A DNA stretch of 64,000 bases from Muscardinus avellanarius (taxonomy: Eukaryota; Chordata; Mammalia; Rodentia; Gliridae): assembly GCA_963383645.1 (NCBI GenBank), contig OY726571.1:84692619-84756618 (forward strand), written 5' to 3'. Made by a program: the position numbers and the translations under genes. Below the pieces are notes generated by a model. It ran no database searches, was not told the DNA's origin, and saw nothing but the letters and a program-made list of their open reading frames with translations. Positions 43,651 through 54,779 of this stretch are shown one piece after another (the stretch's first letter is position 1; the number at the start of each line of letters is the position of its first letter).

Positions 43651-44005
43651 CCATCTGAACAGTGTCCCCTCATAATTTGTAAGTTGAAGCTGTAACCCTG
43701 GTACCTCAGATCGTGACTGTGGTGAAAGCAAAGCATGTAAAGAGGTGGGTAAGGTTAAATGAGACCGGGGGTGGGACCAGTGTTCTTATAAGAGGAAGAG
43801 ACACCAGGGATGGCAGCACACAGAGAACTGGCCAGGTGAGAAGGAACGCAAAGCCACCTGCAAGCTAAGGAGACCCAGTGAGTCCCACGTCGTTTACACC
43901 TTGGTCTTAGGCTTCTGGTTTTGGGAACCATGAGAAATACAATCCTGTCGTTAAAACCACCCCATCTGAGGTATTCTGTTATGCATCTCTAGTAGACTGA
44001 TATAG
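43651..44005 (+). mobile_element. MLT1-type MaLR solo LTR
   Basis: GTGTCCCCTCATAATTTG, AGTTGAAGCTGTAACCC, GGGACCAGTGTTCTTATAAG, ACCATGAGAAATACAATCC and GAGGTATTCTGTTATGC lie in MLT1 order. Confidence 0.75.
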
Positions 44006-44080
44006 AGATGGAGAGACAGAGACAGGAGGAACAGATGCACACACTCGCACTGGGTACGAGACACCAGTGGGTTGCCAGAA

Positions 44081-44083
44081 AGG

Positions 44084-44150
<67 letters not shown>
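44081..44150. repeat. (GA)n
   Basis: About 70 bases of GA with GACAGA units at the end. Confidence 0.95.
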
Positions 44151-44151
<1 letters not shown>

Positions 44152-44329
44152 AATGGAGAAGGTGGCTCTGGTTTTAGATCATTTCCATTTCTTGCTTCTT
44201 GTCCTTCCTGGGGCTGGATTATACTTCTTATCCTCAGGTTCTATTTTTTTCTGATTTTTTTTCAAGACAATTCTGGTGAGTTTCTGTTACCTGAAAGACC
44301 AGGAAGAGGGGCACATTTAGGAGTATCTT

Positions 44330-44665
44330 AGCCTGTGTCATGTTGCTATAACAAAATATCTGAGGCTAGTATCTTATGGAAAAGAGACTTATTTGGTTCA
44401 TGAATGAATGGTTGGGAAGTTCAGACAGCACGATGCTGTCACCTTACAAGGGTCCTCCTGTCTGTGTGATAACATTGTGAAGGCACCGATAGGGAACTGG
44501 CAGCTTATGAAGAGCCCAAGGGCCTGGGTAGCCTTGCTTTAGAATGGCCAGTTCTTGAGAGAACTAATTTAATACCAAGAAACCTGACCCAGTCCTGAGA
44601 GGCAACATCATATTTGTGAAGGTGGCGATCCTGTGACCAAATCCTTCCAGTCAGCCTCATCTTTA
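44330..44665 (-). mobile_element. MaLR/MST-like LTR, antisense
   Basis: GTCATGTTGCTATAACAAAA, GGAAAAGAGACTTATTTGG and GAATGAATGGTTGGGAAG, then AGAACTAATTTAATACC, match a reversed MaLR LTR. The 3' boundary is unclear. Confidence 0.55.
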
Positions 44666-44742
44666 TGGTTCTTCCATCTCAACAGTACCACCCTGGATAA
44701 CAAGCAAACCACAAGCCAGTCGTGGTTTGGGCTTTAGACATG

Positions 44743-44813
44743 ATGAATTGCATGGCCAGGTGGAGTTGCCGGGCGAGCAGTGAAACCCCAGACTTCAAGG
44801 CAGTAAAGAGCCT
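44743..44813 (+). repeat. 71-bp segment duplicated at 45909-45979 (source copy)
   Basis: From ATGAATTGCATGGCCAGG to GCAGTAAAGAGCCT. It matches the second copy at 69 of 71 positions, in the same orientation. Confidence 0.9.
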
Positions 44814-45625
44814 AGCAAGACATCGTTAGGAGCCAGTCTGGAACTTAATTAGGCATTCAGTAGTCATATATAAAATGAATGAATGAAATTGACTTGCTAC
44901 AGAGTGATATAGACTGTGTTTTCCTAATTGAAGATATTTTTCTATTTTGATGATTCTTGTTAAAAAGAAAGCACCAATTTCTTTTTAAAATCCTGTTAAT
45001 GCAGAAGTAGAAGTTTCCAGAAGCCTGGACCTGTATGTACAGATTCCAGAAAATTCTCTGGAGGGTTATTTTTTTTCCTGCTTTCTAATTCCCTTAAAAA
45101 AAATCTCCAACATTAATTTTCTTTGTCTTTTCCGGAAATGGAGAGAGAAAAGCAGTCATAGTCCAAAGTTTTCTTAAAGCATTTCACATGTAAACTTCAA
45201 TGTTCTTGCACTCTGGAGTTGTTAGAATATATTTCTTGAGAATTAATAAAAGTCTCAGCTCAAGGATGAAGCTTATTTGAGTTACAGTTTAAGGTGCCCA
45301 CTGCATTTCTGAGATGTGTCCACTCTCCAGACGTTTTCTCTTTGGACTTGAGAGCCTGAAACACAATTTAAAAAAAGCAAATTGGCTATTGTGAACTGTG
45401 CTATCAACATGAGTATTTATTTTTTATTTATTACTATAATACTGACTTTAATTCTTTAGAAAAGATACTGAGGAGTGGTATCACTGGGTCATATGGTGGT
45501 TTCATTCCTAGTTTTTTGAGGAACCTCTAAATTGACCTCTGTAGTTGTGCTAATTTACAATTCCATCAGCAGTGTATATAAGTTCCTATTTTTTCGTATC
45601 CTCACCAGTATTTACCATTGTTTAT

Positions 45626-45837
45626 GTTCTTTTCTTGTGGTATTGGGGATGGTACCCAGGTGCAGTCTACCTCTGAGCTACATCCCCAGCCCTATTTTTT
45701 ATTCTCTATTTTGAAACAGGGTATCACTGAGTTGAAAAGGGCTTCACTAAGTAACTGAGGCTGGCCATAAACCAAGATCCTCCTGTCTCAGCCTCCCGGA
45801 TACTGGGATTCCAAGCATGCGCCACCACGCCCGGCTT
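45626..45837 (-). mobile_element. B1-dID SINE inside the L1
   Basis: Full reversed dimer. ATTGTTTAT at 45617-45625 and 45838-45846 is the target-site duplication of L1 sequence. Confidence 0.9.
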
Positions 45838-45908
45838 ATTGTTTATAGTCTTAATGATTGCCTTTCTAACTGGAGTTAGGTGCAGTTTTGATTTGCATTG
45901 CAAATCAA

Positions 45909-45979
45909 ATGAATTGCATGGCCAGGTGGAGTTGCCCGGTGAGCAGTGAAACCCCAGACTTCAAGGCAGTAAAGAGCCT
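45909..45979 (+). repeat. Copy of 44743-44813 inserted in L1
   Basis: It splits the L1 text between GATTTGCATTG and TGACTGCTAGTGATGG. There is no A tail and no target duplication, so it is not a retroposon. An 11-bp inverted repeat lies at the left junction. Confidence 0.9.
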
Positions 45980-46289
45980 GCCATGACTGCTAGTGATGGT
46001 GAGCATTTTTTATATTGGCCAAATATATTTCATAATAGCCACATATGGAACCAATCCAGGTGTCCATCAACAGATGAACGGATAAAGAGAACGTGGTCTA
46101 GACATAGAATGGAATTCTACCCAGCCATAAAAGAGACTAAGGTAATGTCATTTGCCTGAAAATGGAGGGAACCGGGGAATATTATGCAAAGTGAGAGTAG
46201 AGTAGCCATTCTCAGAGAGGCAAGGGTGGTATGTCTTCTCTCATTTGTGGAAGTTGGAAAGAAAATAGGAAAACATAAGTGAATTTAAA

Positions 46290-46345
<56 letters not shown>

Positions 46346-46639
46346 AAGAGAGGGACAGAGAGAGACCTGCATAGTAGTTGAAAGGGTTAAAAGAGAGTGA
46401 GAAGGGAAGAGGAGAGATTGAAGAAAGAAATAGTTCAAGTAATACTGTGAAAATATGTGACGGTATTACAGCCAATGTCACTAACTTGTGCGGGGAGGGA
46501 GGCAGTGTAGGAGAGTAGGGTGGGCTGTGGAGGGAAATATACCAAGAGCTGTATGCACTTATGTTTTTATCACATTGAACCTCATTACAATGTATAGTTG
46601 CAGTGCACTAACAAAATAACCAAAAAAAAATCCAAATCA

Positions 46640-47303
46640 GGGAGCGGAGCTTTGGGTCGTTTCCGTACACCTTACAACTACGCGGAAGGAAAAGTTGAGG
46701 AAGATTAACGAGCTGAAGTTATGGCAGGAACTGATTTGGAAAAGACTTTAGTGGAAGATTGAAGGACCTAGTGGTGGTGCCGAGGATTAAGAAACACGAG
46801 TGGTTTGGGCCACTTCACTTGCTTTGAAAACCACACAAAGTAGTTTTTCTATTTTCCTAAGACTTGGAGCCTTGATGTTCCAAATAACTTGGAACAGATG
46901 TGTTTGATTTCAAACCTTCTCCCCCAAGACGAGGCCTGCTCTTCTCCAGGGGAAGTGACGCAGAATCCCTGAAGTGTGGGGCCCCTGGGTGACAGCGCTG
47001 TTGATCTCAGTTCACGCTATACTGGGAGATAGTCAGACCCCCGTCAAGGCGGCCACAAGTGGCTTGGAAAACACCTGCTGGGTTCATGGAGAGGGAGATG
47101 CAATTAAATGTGGTAAGCCAAAGATGTCACTGAACTTCAGAGAAGAGCTGGGAGACGGAGGGAGAGAAGAGAAGGCCTGCTTGGAAATCCCTGGACTTTG
47201 TCCACTTAACTTGATATTTCCCTTTCTAGAATTGTCTACCTGGGACCTTTGTAATGAGGGTTGGGAGTGTTGTTTGCCTTATGCTGAGGAGTGGTTATAA
47301 CTA

Positions 47304-47344
<41 letters not shown>

Positions 47345-48175
47345 ACCACCACCACCACCACCACCACCACCACCATCACCACCACCAATATCACCATCAT
47401 CACCAATATCCCCATCGCCGCCACCATTGCCAGCATCAGGATCACCACCACCACCCCACCCACAATGTTTGAAGGCAGATACACCAGACTCACAAGTAGG
47501 AAAAAAATGTTAGTATGTAGAAGTTAGCCCACCCTGGAATTCCATTTAACAAGCCTACCTAAGAAGATTCATATTCTAACTTTAACAGCCATCTGCTATA
47601 AAATTTCTCCAGATCAGCCCTTCTGCCATGTCATGGATTATGCATCAAAGTCAGGACTTGGTTGGCATTTTACTCCACAATTCACCCAAACCCTTACTTG
47701 AAGAATTTAATTTATCGGAAATCTACATTTCCTTGATGTTCCTTGCATTTTTTTTAACCAAACTATTTTTTTTTTGTATTTACATTGGCTGATGCACCGC
47801 CACATAGTTAGAGGAAAGGAAATAACTCTGTGTTTTCTAAGTTACTGACGCTAAGGGGAGCACTTCATCTTCTCAGTCTCTTAAGGAGAAACCCAGCATT
47901 AAGATGCGTGCCAGCAGACATGTGCGTCCTTTGTGCTGAGGTGTTCAGGGATCATGACTAATGTCCAGTGCAGGGCACAGTTAATCAATAGAAACCGCAA
48001 ACCAGAATTAGACAACCTTGCCTGAACATTTGAAAATTCACATGCTGTGCAATTTTCAGTTTCTTGTGCCTTTTGAGAAGCGTGCTTTCTTCTTTCTCAT
48101 AGATACTAAGATAACAGGGCCTTCCTTTTTTCCTTCTCTCTCTCCCTCCTTCCCTCCCTCTCTTCCACTCTTTAT
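46640..48175. other. Unique DNA with (CA)n(CAC)n
   Basis: (CA)n then (CAC)n with CAT interruptions at 47305-47403. The frame at 46974-47300 (plus) begins with a hydrophobic stretch but shows no family motif and no exon context. Confidence 0.4.
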
Positions 48176-48249
48176 GCAGTGTTGAAGCTTGAACCCAGAG
48201 CTTCACACATCTAGGCAAATGGACTACCACTGAGCTACATCCCCAACCC
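48176..48249 (-). mobile_element. Free ID element, antisense
   Basis: GTTGAAGCTTGAACCCAGAG, CATCTAGGCAAATGGACTACC and TGAGCTACATCCCCAACCCC form a complete reversed ID monomer. A CT-rich tail lies at about 48125-48170. Confidence 0.8.
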
Positions 48250-49155
48250 CAATCACTTCTTTGATATAGCTATTCTACCGGGCAATTTAAAATTGGTAAG
48301 TTCATTTAATGCTCCAAGAAAATTATGATGTAGTGCTTTGCACAGTGCCTGACACATAGGAGGTCCTGGAGACACAAGTTGTAATTGGCATTGTTATAAT
48401 GCTCAGGATCAGAGAAGTTACATCCCATGCACCCAATCCCTCAACTGGTGTTAGGGTCAGAATTCAATTGTGTTTCCATGTGACTCTGAAGCCCATCTTT
48501 CCGACACATTAAGGTTACATCCCTGTGACTAAAGAGCTCACATCTATACTGTGCACTAGCAGAGGACACATGAGATGCATTCATTCCGTGCCTGGGCTTC
48601 TTTGGAGACAGGGAGGTATGAGAACAGTTCATAGCTTTGGAACAAAACTGAATTAGACCCACAGGAACCTCAGCTGGGATCTTGAATTAGTCCAAGTAGC
48701 ACTGATTTCTACTAGCGACAATTCTGGGGAAAGTGGATCACTGCAAACTCCAGGAACAACAACCTTCTCTCCTATAACCTGCACACACACACACATAAGC
48801 ACACACACACATACATGCACATGCATGCACACACGCAGCTACAGACCTATCCACACACCTCCAGTGCTTGCCTTTCCCTTCTCCCCGGCCTCCAACATCC
48901 TATTTGTGATTCCCACTAATGTTAAGATTTGGAGCAGAATGTTCTCACTTTTGACAGGAAGATGCTGGGCCGGCCTGGAGCAGCCATCGATGACCTGTAG
49001 CTTCAAGGGGGCCTGATGGGTTCACCTGCGAAGTGAGCACTCCTCTGAAGCCCTGGGGCAGATGTTCTTCCTCATGTTGGGTCTCTGACTCATAGAATAT
49101 CTGTATACTTTATAGAAAAACTTTGTTTTTCTAGAAAATTAATGTCTAGATTCCC
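48250..49155. other. Unique stretch with AC-rich repeat
   Basis: 48782-48836 is an impure AC/ACATGC repeat. No gene recognised. Confidence 0.4.
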
Positions 49156-50240
49156 TCCCCCCCAAAAAAACCACAACACTTTTACTTTGAGATAATTATA
49201 AGCTTGCAGGAAATTGCAAAAATCATACTGAGAGTTCTGGGTCCCCTTTCTCCATCTTTTCCATTTTTTCCTTATAGTGACATCTTACATAATTAGAGTG
49301 CAATATCAAAGCCAAGACATTAATACAGTACTGTTCACTAGAGTACAAACCTCGGGGAGCTTTTGCTCATGTGCATTTGGTATGAGTTTGCATATAACTC
49401 TGTATGATTTTTTCCCATGTAGAGTCATGTAACCACCACTACAATCAAATTCCAAAGTGCCTTATCCATGCAGTGTAGCTTCTCATGTGACCTCTTTATA
49501 GTTCCACCCAAATGCATACTCCCCCCCTTCCCTCTTAATTCTCCCCTACGCAGCCACCACTTTCCCCATCTCCATAATTCTCTCATGTGACCTAAGTGAA
49601 AGTGTACTTAGCATCACCAGGATAGAGCCATTAGGGAATCAGCATGTCACCCTTCAGGATCATTTTCTTTTTCACTCGGCATAAATCTCATGACATCTGA
49701 TTCAGTAACTCCGTAGATCAGGAGTCAATCCTCCTCACTACTGAGTAGGTTGCTATTGCATGCCTATGCCTTGGTTTGTGCATTCAATCTTCAAATGATG
49801 TTGGGTTATTTTTCCAGGGTTTGGTTGCTACAAGTAAGGCCCCTGTGAACAGCCATGTGCAGGTTTTTGCATAGACTAACATTTTTGTTTTCTTAGGGTA
49901 TGAGTACTATTTTTCCATTGTTCCCATTTCCCCTCATAGTAACATCTTACACGATTAGAAGACGATCCAAGACATTGGCATCAGTATAACGCTGTTCACT
50001 AGACTGTAGACGTTAGGTGAATTCCACCGGGTTTTGCCTGGTAGCGGGCGATTGCTGCCCCATATAGTAAGTATATGTTTCATTTCATAACAAAAAATTG
50101 CAAAGCTATTGTCCAGAATAGTTGCACCATTTTGCAATCCCACCGGCCATGTCTGGGAGATGCAGTATCCTCTGTCTCCTTGCCTGCTTTTGATGTTTGT
50201 GCTGTTTTAGTTTTGGTTGTTCTAACAGGAATGCAGTTAG
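49156..50240 (-). mobile_element. Old L1 3'UTR and ORF2 end, antisense, with internal duplication
   Basis: TTTTACTTTGAGATAATTAT, AGTGACATCTTACATAATTAG and GAGTCATGTAACCACCACTAC mark the reversed 3'UTR. GCCATGTGCAGGTTTTTGC to GGGTATGAGTACTAT, and CCATTTTGCAATCCCACCGG to TTCTAACAGG, mark the ORF2 end. About 100 bp at 49911-50012 is a diverged second copy of 49256-49350. Confidence 0.7.
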
Positions 50241-50431
50241 TTTTCTTGAGAAGCTTCCAACAACCCAAGGACACAGAACGAATATACACAAGATCATTCA
50301 AGACTAAAGAACAGAAGGAACTTCTTAATTCCTTCTAGAAACTAGAAAGGCCAGAAACTGGTAGCTCTGCCAGCGCTGACTGTTAATTTCACTTAAAGTA
50401 GGGTCTTTATAGAGGTAATTAAGAAACTGGA

Positions 50432-50545
50432 CATGAGAGCTCACACCTGTAATCCAGGACTTGGGAGGCAGAGAGAGGAGGATTGTAGGTTTGAGGCTGG
50501 CCTGAGCAACTTAGTAACACCTTGTTTAAAAATAAAAAAAGGGTT
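50432..50545 (+). mobile_element. B1-dID SINE truncated in its ID half
   Basis: B1 half and linker are present, but the copy stops at GGGTTGGGG, where MLT1 sequence starts. Confidence 0.75.
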
Positions 50546-50626
50546 GGGGAGTTAAGTGAGGTCATCAGAATAGGGCTTAATCTAATATGACTAGTTTCCC
50601 TATAAAAGGAGATCAGAAATATGGGC

Positions 50627-50831
50627 ATGGTGACTCACAATTGTAATCCCAGCTGAGACAGGAGGATTGGGGTTTGTGGCCAGCCTCAGCAACTTAGTGA
50701 GGCCCTTTGCACCTCAGTGAGACCCTGTTTCAAAATAAAGAATATAAAATAGGGCTGGGGGGTATATCTTGGAGGTAGAATGCTCCTGGGTTCCATCCCC
50801 AGTACCAAACAAAGAAGAAAAATTAGTTTAG
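50627..50831 (+). mobile_element. B1-dID SINE inside the MLT1 LTR
   Basis: Dimer with a shortened B1 half (ATCCCAGCTGAGACAGG lacks the ACTTGGGAGG box) and a complete ID half. Confidence 0.85.
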
Positions 50832-50835
50832 AATG

Positions 50836-51177
50836 ATTTCAGTCACTGCTGTGACCAAAAATACCTGGAGACCACAACTTATAGAAAGGAAGATTTATTT
50901 GGCCACAATTCTGGAAATCCATGTCACATCTGCAGGAGCCGAAAGAATGGCTGCAGGAAGGGGGAGGAATCTCCACGGACATATGTATTTTCCCCAAGGC
51001 CACACCCCCAATGAATCACCTCCTCCAGCCACACCCTACCTGCCTAGGTTACCACCCAATAAATTCATTACAATGGGTTTATCTACTGATGAAAATAGAT
51101 CCTCATGACTTAATTCCATCACCCCTGAACACTAATGCATGCGCTCTTCCAGGGGACATCCTATATCCAAACCTGAA
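50836..51177 (-). mobile_element. Younger MaLR LTR inside the MLT1 LTR
   Basis: TTCAGTCACTGCTGTGACC, GGAAGATTTATTTGGCCAC, AGGTTACCACCCAATAAATTC and CCTATATCCAAACCTGAAC form a reversed LTR like that at 42431. Confidence 0.7.
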
Positions 51178-51429
51178 CAAGGGCACAGAGACACCAAAGG
51201 AAAGCCAGGTGAGGGTTCAGGAAGACGAAGGCATCTACAAGCCAAGCAGAGAGACTGCAAGAGAATCCAACTCTGCCCACACCTTGATTTTGACTTCCAG
51301 ACTCCAGAACTGTAAGAAAACAAATCTCTTTTATTCGATATAATATTTTATTTGATATAATAAAAATCTCTATTATTAAATACCCCCCATCTATGGTATT
51401 TGTTATAGCAACCAGAGCAAACCTATACA

Positions 51430-53564
51430 CAGTAGATGCACTTTCTATGTTCGCTTTCTTTTATCTTCACTGGCAGGGGGACACTGTGGGTGCCTAGGAC
51501 AAACTTGGAAGCCTTGTTGAAGATGGCACGTCTCCTATTAGCCCAGATTTCTGAATAAACTCAGTGGACTGGCACCTGCCATGGATGGCAATCAGGGTTA
51601 TCCATTTGAGATTTTTAAGTAAATGAGAAATCAACTTGTATCATATGAAGCCATGAAGACTGAGATTTCCCCAATAGCTGAGGTCTTCCTCTCTACATGG
51701 AGACAGATGGCCATGCCGACAGAAGGAGCCATATCAATGCAGAGTGGTGCTCTCCACAGCCACAAAGCACTCTGGGATGACCAGGAATAGATGGATGAAA
51801 TTAACCAAGATATCCCATTAATTATCACATGATCCTGGGAATGAGGCAGGAGAGGGGAGGGGACAAATGCTTAAAGCCACAGGATGCCACAAGAAAGACG
51901 CCATGATCTTGGACTAAAAACTTTGGGTAAATGATTCTCATTTAGAAAAATGATGGGTTCCATGCTGATAAACAACAGCTGTGGCAGAAAATACCAAAAA
52001 AAAAATTGTTTGTGTGTTTCTGTTGGCTTCCATTGTGGCGTTTTTCATGTGGAGCGTATTGTGTGTAACGTTCTCTAAGTTATTTAATAAGTCACCAAAG
52101 CACCCGAGTAATTAAGAGGTGGGTGGTCTGTCTTGATGGGTAAACAGCATAATTTATCTGGGGTCCTTTTAGTTTCTGCTGTTGGAATGAGTTCCAAGTT
52201 CCCAAAACTCATTCACAGTGAAAACTGAAAACAGTGCTGTGCAGTAAAGGAGAGAAAGATCGATCTCCTGTCCAAGCTTGGGAAACCCCCAGCAGCCAGT
52301 GGTGGTGCACAGGCTGGAATGGAAGCCCAGACCTGGAGCCGTCCTGGTGCCAGCCAGCCTTGTTGTCTGTCCAATTATGTTCTCTTGCAACAGGCAAACA
52401 TGAAGACCTTCACCATATCACAGACACTGTGTTGTGCCCACGGTTTGGTCCTCTGTTCCTTCCCTGTTCACAGAGGCACAACCCTCCTGTGGATGTGGTT
52501 AGGTGTGGCTAGGTCAGTCTCAGTGGTCAATGGAGTCTGAGCAGACATACTGGATGCCACTTCTCCTTCTTCATTGTTTTAACTGAGCTGATCCAGGGAA
52601 ATCGAGTATGTCCCCACTGTGCCCAGAATGGTGGGTCTGCACAGAAAGGAAATGTTGCTTGCAATGTCAGGTTATAAAAAAAAAAAGAAAGAAAGAAAAG
52701 ACTGTGCCTCCGGTCTTGGCTTCTCCTTGCTTGTTTATTCTGAGTGGCCAGCTGCCATTCCGTGAGCTGTCTGATGGAGATATCCAGGGCACAAGGAACT
52801 GAGGGTGTCCTCCGTCCAACAGCCAACAGGGACCTGGCACCCAAGTCTCACACCCCGCATGAGTGAGCTCAGACACAGGCCCCTTCTAGGCAAAGCTTCA
52901 GATGAGACCTGGTCCTGGCTGACAGCTTGGCCACGACTTCAAGAGAGACCTTGAGCCAGACCTACCCAGCTCAGCCACACCCAGATTCCTGTCCTTTGTA
53001 TACTGTGAAAAAAAATCCATATTTGCTATTTTAAACAATACAGGTTTCAATGCAGTGTGTCACACAATAATCTGCAACTAGTATATTGGCCGAAAGGAAT
53101 TGTATCATAGTAGCCTGTGTAATTTCTAATGTATGTGTTAATACATTATCTGTATTAAAGGACATGACCCCTTCCGTTCCCTGCCTGCCCCATGCCTGTC
53201 ACGTCGCTCACTGTGGGCTGACATTGGGCATGGACATAGGGGCAGTTGCTGGCTGGCAGAGCTATAAAGCAGAAGGATCTGGGACCCTGGCAATTTCGTG
53301 GAATTGAACTGTTACACCATCTTGTACTTTTATTTAAGAAAGGAATGTGTTTCTCTTTCATTGAGGCCATTGTGACCTTGGGTTTCTTTGTAAGGAAGCT
53401 GAGCCTTCATCAAGACTGAAACATTTACTTGAGTTTTGGAGCCTCTGAGAAGCAAGATGTCCGGAGACCAAGAGACCAAGCTACTTCAAAGAAGCCAAGA
53501 CACTAGCATTATTGAAAGTGGATCAAAAGACTTGAAATCGGTTGTATAAGGGGCATTTTTCTTC
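51430..53564. other. About 2.1 kb of unique DNA
   Basis: No repeat family recognised and no gene supported. Opposite-strand frames overlap at 52209-52540 and 52527-52876. Confidence 0.4.
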
Positions 53565-53569
53565 CTTCA

Positions 53570-54772
53570 AAATGATAGATCACCTTGCTCAGGATTGCTT
53601 TGGCTGGTCTGGGTCTTTGGTTATTCCATATGGATTTTTGGACCATTATTTTTTCTAGCTCTGTGAAGAATGACATTGATATTTTGATAGGGATTGCATT
53701 GAATCAGTACATGGCTTTTGTGATGATATTTATTCTGCCTATCCAAGAACATGGAAAAGTCTTCCCATCTCCTAAGGTCTTCTCCAATTTCTTTCTTCAG
53801 GGTCCTACAATTTTAATTGTTGAGGTTTTTTTACCCCCTTGGTTATATTTAATTCCTATGTCTGTTTGTTTATTTGAGGCTATTGTGAATGGAATTGTTT
53901 TCTGGATTTTTTTTTCAGTGGATTTGTGGTTGGTATAGAGAAAAGCTATTGGTTCTTATAACTGGATTTTTGTATCTGGCTACTTTGCTGAATTTGTTTA
54001 TTGGCTCTAGAAGTCTTCTTGGTTGAGGTTTTTGGGGCTTCTAAGTATAGGATCCTATCATCTGCAAACATATCATTTTACTTCTTCTCTCCCTATTTGA
54101 ATCTCAGCCATAAAGAAGAACAAAATTATATCATTTTCAGAAAAACGGAACTCGAGAATATTAGGCTAAGTGAGATCAGCCAGTTTCTGAAAGTCAAGGG
54201 TTGAATGTCCTTTCTTATGTGTGGAGGCTAGAGAGAAAACAGAAACAGAGGGACTTCAGATAGTGAAGAGAAAGACTAGGAGGGTAGTGGAAAGGGATTG
54301 CAGGAGGGAGGTGGAAAGGGGAAAGAAGGAGGTTAAGGAAGGGAGCAGTTCAGATAATGCTATGTTGCCCAGCATGGTGGTGCACGCTTGTAATCCCCGC
54401 ATTTAGGAGGCTGACACAGGAGGATCATGGTTCAATGACAGCCTCAACTACTACTTAGTGAGGCCCTCTGCAACTCAGTGAGACCCTGTTTCAAAATAGA
54501 GAATAAAAATAAGGCTGGAGGTGTAGCTAGAAGGTAGAATGCCCCTCGAAGGTAGAGTGCCCCTGGGTCCCATCCCCAGTACCGCAAAAAATAAAAAATG
54601 CTATGTTCATATATAAAAGTATCATTAATAACCTCACTATCAACATGTCCACAGAGGGAGAAGAGGGGAGCGGGGAAGGGTGCGGAGGGAAGCACCTAAG
54701 TGCTGTGTGCGTCTCTGTTTGAATCTCACTATGGTGTATCATTACAAAACACCAATATGGCATGTAAAAAAA
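53570..54772 (+). mobile_element. Twin-primed L1 insertion with internal deletion
   Basis: 53570-54103 is antisense mid-ORF2 (CTTTGGCTGGTCTGGGTC, GATAGGGATTGCATTGAATC, CATCTGCAAACATATC). From about 54105 the sense 3' end begins (CTCAGCCATAAAGAAGAAC, AGTGAGATCAGCCAGTTTC) and runs to a short A tail at 54766-54772. The two parts come from different L1 positions, so roughly 1 kb of ORF2 was lost at the inversion. The open frame 53585-53938 on the plus strand is antisense to ORF2 and not a gene. Confidence 0.75.
54367..54596 (+). mobile_element. B1-dID SINE with duplicated ID core, inside the L1
   Basis: AATGCTATGTT flanks it at 54356-54366 and 54597-54607. Within the ID half GAAGGTAGAATGCCCCT is repeated in tandem as GAAGGTAGAGTGCCCCT (54529-54565). 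Confidence 0.9.
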
Positions 54773-54779
54773 CTGGTAG

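Larger units (their letters stand above)
45383..46623 (+). mobile_element. Twin-primed (5'-inverted) L1 insertion
   Basis: 45383-46020 is antisense L1 (ATTGGCTATTGTGAACTGTG, CACTGGGTCATATGGTGG, ACAATTCCATCAGCAGTG), and 46026-46623 is sense L1 (TTCATAATAGCCACATATGG, GGTGTCCATCAACAGATG, 3'UTR, A tail). The left end and the sense start map to almost the same L1 position, the classic twin-priming geometry. AAAAAAAGCAAAT (45370-45382) and AAAAAAATCCAAAT (46624-46637) may be the worn target duplication. A SINE and a 71-bp insert interrupt the inverted part, and (GA)n at 46293-46340 the sense part. Confidence 0.8.
50546..51425 (+). mobile_element. MLT1-type LTR split by a SINE and a second LTR
   Basis: The 5' part is 50546-50626 (GTTAAGTGAGGTCATCAG, TTTCCCTATAAAAGGAG). 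The 3' part is 51178-51425 (AGAGACACCAAAGGAAAGCC, CCAGACTCCAGAACTGTAAG, TATTTGTTATAGCAACC). The intervening 550 bp are two later insertions. Confidence 0.75.

Noticed and set aside
46974..47300. Frame with a signal-peptide-like start
   Set aside because: A hydrophobic start alone is weak; the rest shows no family features and no exon context.
53585..53938. 117-codon hydrophobic plus-strand frame resembling a membrane protein
   Set aside because: It is the antisense of L1 ORF2, which commonly reads as Leu/Phe/Ile-rich frames.
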